A stretch of 9,303 nucleotides of DNA, taken from the NCBI GenBank assembly GCA_004322375.1, contig SCUC01000139.1:1-9303 (forward strand), written 5' to 3'. The notes beneath the pieces are model-generated. The model was given only the letters and a program-made list of their open reading frames with translations. It had not been told where the DNA came from and ran no database searches. The DNA is from Bacteroidota bacterium (lineage in GTDB: Bacteria > Bacteroidota > Ignavibacteria > UBA10030 > SZUA-254). A program made the position numbers and the translations under genes. The first letter of the stretch is position 1. Every line of letters begins with the position of its first letter. Below, one piece after another: positions 5,612 to 9,303 of the stretch.

Positions 5612-8011
5612 ATGAAATCTGAATCACCCGATACAATTCAACCTGAAAATACTACCGGCAAGCTTCCAACGCATCTCCCTGTGCTAACACTGCGGGATGT
5701 GGTTGTTTACCCATACACCATTTTTCCCGTTCTTGTAGGGAGAGAATCCTCTCTTAGGGCGACCTACGCCGCCATGGAACGCGACAAGTACATTTTTCTT
5801 GTCGCCCAGAAAAACCCATCCGTGGATGAACCGGTAGAAAATGACCTTTACCGTGAAGGCACGCTTGCAAAAATAACACAAACGCTCAAGCTGCCCAACG
5901 GCTTAATTAAAATCGTCGTTGATGGAATTGCTCAAGGCGTTATTCACTCATTTCTTCCCAATCCCAATTTTCTTGAAGTGAATATCAACCTTGTGCCGGA
6001 AAACGACCAGATTGTAGATGAAATTCACGCGCTCGCCCGCCGCGCGACAACGCTGTTTGGCGAGTACGTACCCATAAGTCGAAACATCCCTCCCGAAGCA
6101 TTCGCCGCTCTCGAAAATATCAAAGACCCGCGCAGGAAATTGTATTACATCGCCGCGAACATTGTTCAAAATGTTGAGACCAAGCAGAAAATTCTTCAGT
6201 TCAACACACTGAGAGAGCAATATTATGAGCTGGTCAAGATTCTTAGCTCGGAAATTGATTTACTCAAGATGGAAAAAGATATTGACGTGAAGGTTCACGA
6301 GAGCATCCAAAAATCCCAGCGGAAATTTTTGATTCAAGAACAAATTCGAGTCTTGCAAGACGAGCTTGAAGAAGATGACGCAGCATCCCCGGAGCTTATA
6401 AAGCTTAAAAAGCAAATTGACGAAGCTAACATGCCCAAAGAAGTGCAGGACAAAGCATTGGAAGAACTTGCCAAGCTCCGCAAGACCCCTCCTGCTTCAC
6501 CGGAGTTCAGCGTCAACAGGAATTATATTGACTGGCTGCTCGCCATGCCCTGGAATTTACGCACCGATGATAATCTCGATATCAAGCATGTGCAGAGTAT
6601 CTTAGATGAAGATCATTATGGGCTGGAAAAACCGAAAGATAGAATCCTTGAGCATATTGCCGTGTTAAACTTAGTCAAGGAAATAAAAGGACAGATTCTC
6701 TGCTTTGTCGGGCCTCCCGGCGTAGGTAAAACCTCGCTGGGAAAATCAATTGCCCGGGCGTTAGGAAGAAAATTTGTGCGTATTTCCCTCGGCGGTGTTC
6801 GTGACGAAGCGGAAATTAGAGGACACCGGAGAACGTACATTGGAGCGCTCCCCGGAAAAATTGTCCAATCTATGAAAAAGGCAACCGTTATCAATCCCGT
6901 TATCTTGATGGATGAAGTAGATAAAATGAGCATGGATTTCCGCGGCGATCCATCGTCTGCTCTGCTCGAAGTTCTCGACCCTGAGCAAAACGTCTCGTTC
7001 AATGACCATTACCTTGAAGTTGATTATGATTTATCGCACGTCATGTTCATTACCACTGCAAACGTGCGATATAATATTCCCCTGCCGCTTCAAGACAGGA
7101 TGGAAATCATCGAGCTTCCCGGATATCTCGAATACGATAAAAAGGAGATTGCAAAAAGGCACATACTTCCTAAACAGCTGAGCGAACATGGTCTCACAGC
7201 CGAAGGCGTAAAGTTTTCCGATAAAGCCATTAATAAAATAATTCGGGAATACACGCGTGAAGCAGGAGTTCGAAATCTTGAACGAGAAATCGCTTCTATT
7301 TGCCGTAAAGTAGCGAAGGATATTGTCGTAACGAAAGAACAATCAACAAACAAACCCGTGAACGTCAACGAAGCCCTCGTCGAAAAGTATCTCGGCGTTC
7401 CTAAATTCAGAGAGCGAAAAAGCGATAAGGTGAGACGCATCGGCTCCGTCATAGGACTTGCATGGACGAGCGTAGGCGGAGATATTCTTAGCGTTGATGC
7501 CACGATCATGACCGGGACGGAAAAGCTGACCCTTACCGGGCAGCTTGGCGATGTCATGAAAGAATCTGCCGCTGCAGCGTTGAGCTATATTCGTTCCAAC
7601 GCGAAAGATCTCGGTATTGCAGAAAATTTTTATGAAAAGAAAGAAGTCCACATTCACCTTCCTGAAGGCTCGATTCCGAAAGATGGACCGTCGGCGGGCA
7701 TCACAATGGCAATGGCAATTCTTTCCGCAGCTTCCAATAAACCTGCCCGAAACGATGTGGCGATGACAGGTGAAATTACCTTGCGTGGTAACGTTTTACC
7801 TATTGGCGGACTTAATGAAAAGCTGATTGCAGCGCAACGCAACGGTATAACGACAATTCTTATTCCCAAAGAAAATGAGAAGGACTTAACAGAAATTCAG
7901 GAGAAAATAAAAAAGGGATTGAAAATAATCAGCATCGAAAAAATAGCCGACGCGATTCCCTATGTTTTCGGAAAGAAAAATCCCAAAGTTCAAAAAATAA
8001 ATCACAAATAA
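5612..8011 (+). CDS. lon: ATP-dependent Lon protease (LonA type)
   Basis: Complete 799-residue Lon, close to the usual 770-820. It is a cytoplasmic ring-shaped AAA+ serine protease that unfolds and degrades damaged and selected regulatory proteins. Order of domains: N-terminal LAN substrate domain (about 22-215, with LPVLTLRDVVVYP), coiled-coil linker (about 215-300), AAA+ module (about 330-590) and protease domain (about 600-785). Visible motifs are Walker A GPPGVGKTS (367-375), Walker B VILMDEVDK (430-438), sensor-1 N484, arginine finger R496, sensor-2 R554, catalytic Ser694 in PKDGPSAG and Lys737 in GGLNEK. The Ser-Lys spacing of 43 equals that of E. coli Lon (679/722). The ATG at 5612 is fixed by an in-frame TGA at 5603-5605. 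No Shine-Dalgarno is seen, as is common in Bacteroidota. It is divergent from the ligase gene, and no linked heat-shock genes are present. Confidence 0.98.
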   Translation: MKSESPDTIQPENTTGKLPTHLPVLTLRDVVVYPYTIFPVLVGRESSLRATYAAMERDKYIFLVAQKNPSVDEPVENDLYREGTLAKITQTLKLPNGLIKIVVDGIAQGVIHSFLPNPNFLEVNINLVPENDQIVDEIHALARRATTLFGEYVPISRNIPPEAFAALENIKDPRRKLYYIAANIVQNVETKQKILQFNTLREQYYELVKILSSEIDLLKMEKDIDVKVHESIQKSQRKFLIQEQIRVLQDELEEDDAASPELIKLKKQIDEANMPKEVQDKALEELAKLRKTPPASPEFSVNRNYIDWLLAMPWNLRTDDNLDIKHVQSILDEDHYGLEKPKDRILEHIAVLNLVKEIKGQILCFVGPPGVGKTSLGKSIARALGRKFVRISLGGVRDEAEIRGHRRTYIGALPGKIVQSMKKATVINPVILMDEVDKMSMDFRGDPSSALLEVLDPEQNVSFNDHYLEVDYDLSHVMFITTANVRYNIPLPLQDRMEIIELPGYLEYDKKEIAKRHILPKQLSEHGLTAEGVKFSDKAINKIIREYTREAGVRNLEREIASICRKVAKDIVVTKEQSTNKPVNVNEALVEKYLGVPKFRERKSDKVRRIGSVIGLAWTSVGGDILSVDATIMTGTEKLTLTGQLGDVMKESAAAALSYIRSNAKDLGIAENFYEKKEVHIHLPEGSIPKDGPSAGITMAMAILSAASNKPARNDVAMTGEITLRGNVLPIGGLNEKLIAAQRNGITTILIPKENEKDLTEIQEKIKKGLKIISIEKIADAIPYVFGKKNPKVQKINHK

Positions 8012-8031
8012 TATTCAATATTCAATTTTCA
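8011..8031. repeat. 7-bp tandem repeat at the lon stop codon
   Basis: Three heptads, ATATTCA, ATATTCA and ATTTTCA, start on the last base of the lon TAA stop codon. It is the second of three plus-strand genes in this window with 7-bp-period DNA at or just past its stop. Confidence 0.6.
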
Positions 8032-8071
8032 GCTTACTTTCTTTTAAATAAATCTTTGCAAAACCCCATTT

Positions 8072-8187
8072 TGTCATTCTGATCGGAGCGAAGCGTAGTG
8101 AATCCGCCGCTGGCGGACTAACCTTCAAAATCGTATTACGTTAAAGGTGTGTCCGTCTGCCGCGGATTCGCTTCTCTCGGAATAACA
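8072..8187. repeat. Palindromic REP/MITE-like element between lon and tadA
   Basis: The left arm starts TGTCATTCTGA (8072-8082), runs through GGAGCGAAGCG and GAATCCGCC and ends GGCGGAC (8112-8118). The right arm (8151-8187), read on the minus strand, gives TGTTATTCCGAGAGAAGCG, then AATCCGCG and GACGGAC, an imperfect copy of the left arm. The left arm has its own perfect hairpin, TCCGCC (8103-8108) with GGCGGA (8112-8117). The 116-bp unit is a long imperfect palindrome. TGTCATTCTGA recurs exactly at 2829-2839, and related fragments lie at 3054-3195. It encodes nothing visible; the rest of 8032-8309 is AT-rich with no gene. Confidence 0.65.
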
Positions 8188-8309
8188 ATCCCGCAAGGAT
8201 TCGAACAATTGCTCATACCTACCGCTTCAATCTTTTTCGTTATAACATCAATGAAATAATTCAAGCTATTTGCTTTTAGAATTTAATTTTTTTGAACATT
8301 GGAATTTTT

Positions 8310-8780
8310 ATGAATAAATCTCACGAATATTGGATGCAGCAAGCATTTCGCGAAGCAGAAAATGCTCTTACGCGAAACGAAGTTCCCGTAGGAGCGGTTA
8401 TCGTTCATGAGGGAATCGTTATTGGCAAGGGTTCAAACCAAATCGAAATGTTGCAAGATCCGACAGCCCATGCTGAAATCATCGCTATCGGGGCTGCAGC
8501 AACCTATCTGGAAAACAGAAGACTCGAAAACTGTACAATGTATGTCACGCTTGAACCATGCACGATGTGCGCGGGAGCGCTCGTGCTGGCAAGACTCCCC
8601 CTTCTCGTCTTCGGCGCGTACGACCCCAAAGCCGGAGCTTGTACTTCCCTCTATACTATTACAAACGACCCGCGCCTCAACCACCGCGTTCATACCATCG
8701 GAGGGGTGCTTGAAGATACATGCGGTACTATTCTCAAAGAGTTTTTTGTGAGACAGAGAAAGGTGATAGAGCTTAGGTGA
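8310..8780 (+). CDS. tadA: tRNA-specific adenosine deaminase TadA
   Basis: A 156-residue cytidine/deoxycytidylate deaminase-fold protein that converts wobble adenosine 34 of tRNA-Arg(ACG) to inosine in the cytoplasm. The zinc site is complete: H54 and the proton-shuttling E56 in DPTAHAEI (50-57), and C84 and C87 in TLEPCTMCAGA (80-90). The start SHEYWMQQAF, EVPVGAVIVHEG, and PRLNHRVHTIGGVL near the end match bacterial TadA closely, and favour TadA over other deaminases. The ATG at 8310 gives the expected N-terminus and has a weak GGA 6 bases upstream; a TTG at 8292 would add MNIGIF with no support. The stop lies inside a 14-bp tandem duplication, so the last residues (VIELR) are set by repeat DNA. 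It is 298 bases from lon and convergent with the next gene, so it is probably transcribed alone. Confidence 0.96.
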   Translation: MNKSHEYWMQQAFREAENALTRNEVPVGAVIVHEGIVIGKGSNQIEMLQDPTAHAEIIAIGAAATYLENRRLENCTMYVTLEPCTMCAGALVLARLPLLVFGAYDPKAGACTSLYTITNDPRLNHRVHTIGGVLEDTCGTILKEFFVRQRKVIELR

Positions 8781-8807
8781 TAGAACTTAAGTGTGTGATG
8801 TGTGATG
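8762..8807. repeat. 14-bp tandem duplication plus 7-bp repeats over the tadA stop codon
   Basis: GGTGATAGAGCTTA (8762-8775) is followed directly by GGTGATAGAACTTA (8776-8789), identical at 13 of 14 positions. Three bases later GTGTGAT occurs twice in tandem (8793-8806). The tadA TGA (8778-8780) is the start of the second 14-bp copy. With only one copy, the frame would continue 14 codons to a TAA at 8831-8833. Confidence 0.7.
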
Positions 8808-8855
8808 CGCATGTACGTGTTGCGAATATGTAACTTTTGTGTTTTCGCGACAAAG

Positions 8856-9303
8856 CTATTTCAAATAATCAGAATAATGTACAACCCGGATGTCTTCCGT
8901 GTAACGAATCTCCTTTCCTTTATAGAGAAGAAAACCCTGTTCAACGTTTCCCTTAAATTGTTCCAATGCCTTTACCATCTCCGGTCGAAATGTTTCAGAA
9001 CTTTTTATTTCAATCAATTCCCGCGATGCTTTTTTGTCAACAATAAGGTCAATCTCCACACCGTGATTTGTCCGGTAATAAAATAGGTCTGAGTGAGTAT
9101 TGTTATGTATTTCACGTTTCATTATTTCGGAAACGATATAATTCTCAAATAATGCCCCCTGCATCGGACCTCGTTCATACGCCTTTTCACTTTCTATTCC
9201 TGTAAGAAAGGCAACCAACCCCGTATCATAGAAATATAGCTTTGGGCTTTTTATTATTCTCTTTCCGAAATTCTTGTAATATGGTGGAAGAAGAAAGAGA
9301 ATA
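8856..9303 (-). CDS. ATP-binding protein with DUF4143, C-terminal part (5'-truncated)
   Basis: The minus-strand frame is open from the right edge to TAG (complement of 8856-8858), giving 148 residues that lack the start. The upstream part beyond the TTG at 9216-9218 reads PPYYKNFGKRIIKSPKLYFY then DTGLVAFLTGI, the signature junction of DUF4143 in AAA_14-type ATPases, so that TTG is an internal leucine. Further on come GALFENYIVSEI, then YRTNHGVEIDLIV and ELIEIKSSE. The D...E-x-K arrangement fits the PD-(D/E)XK nuclease-like fold proposed for this C-terminal domain. The N-terminal P-loop ATPase part should lie beyond the window. Members are widespread, often in accessory DNA, and mostly of unknown function; some are suspected toxin-like or defence proteins, but nothing here shows that. 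It is convergent with tadA, 75 bases apart, with no clear terminator between. Confidence 0.85.
   Translation of the reverse strand, partial: ILFLLPPYYKNFGKRIIKSPKLYFYDTGLVAFLTGIESEKAYERGPMQGALFENYIVSEIMKREIHNNTHSDLFYYRTNHGVEIDLIVDKKASRELIEIKSSETFRPEMVKALEQFKGNVEQGFLLYKGKEIRYTEDIRVVHYSDYLK

Noticed and set aside
5386..5622. 78-codon open frame in the gap before lon
   Set aside because: It spans the candidate lon promoter and the inverted-repeat element, overlaps both flanking starts in another frame, and resembles no protein.
8188..8208. Possible tRNA remnant (GGATTCGAAC, like a minus-strand T arm)
   Set aside because: Only about 10 bases match and no acceptor, D or anticodon arm can be built around them.
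8292..8309. Upstream TTG start for tadA
   Set aside because: It adds six residues not seen in TadA; the ATG at 8310 starts just before the conserved SHEYWM and has a weak ribosome site.
8802..9086. 94-codon plus-strand open frame
   Set aside because: It is antisense to the DUF4143 gene and has no recognisable features.

Overview
The window looks like chromosomal DNA from a member of the Bacteroidota/Chlorobiota side of the FCB group, most likely an Ignavibacteria-like lineage. This is inferred from the first gene, whose C-terminus is a classic type IX secretion (T9SS) type A sorting domain with the motif DQNYPNPFNPST, and from weak or absent Shine-Dalgarno sequences before several genes. No species can be named from the sequence alone.

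Layout. Positions 1-2346 (+) hold the 3' part of a large secreted, multidomain T9SS cargo protein, cut by the left edge. Positions 2347-2632 hold two minus-strand tRNA genes, Gln(CUG) then Glu(CUC), with a near-perfect bidirectional terminator hairpin between them. Positions 2633-3278 contain no credible gene; they hold the tRNA-Gln promoter followed by a patchwork of short palindromic, REP-like elements. Positions 3279-5387 (-) encode an O-antigen-ligase/Wzy-type polytopic membrane protein with a TPR-like C-terminal region. A 224-bp divergent gap (5388-5611) carries a likely lon promoter and a small imperfect inverted-repeat element. Positions 5612-8011 (+) encode a complete Lon protease. Positions 8012-8309 are intergenic and carry a heptad repeat and a palindromic REP-like element. 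Positions 8310-8780 (+) encode TadA, the tRNA adenosine deaminase. Positions 8856-9303 (-) hold the C-terminal part of a DUF4143-type ATP-binding protein, cut by the right edge and convergent with tadA.

The genes do not form one pathway. They are housekeeping (lon, tadA, tRNAs), envelope/polysaccharide (ligase), secretion cargo (T9SS protein) and accessory (DUF4143 ATPase). Gene orientation alternates and gaps are long, so most genes are probably transcribed alone. I see no convincing new multi-gene system.

The more unusual signals are in the small-scale DNA structure. Tandem repeats with a 7-bp period lie at or just after the stop codons of all three plus-strand genes, and one of them places the tadA stop codon. 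A perfect 25-bp palindrome sits inside the T9SS sorting domain, where it appears to add a short loop. Several families of short palindromic elements recur between the intergenic regions.
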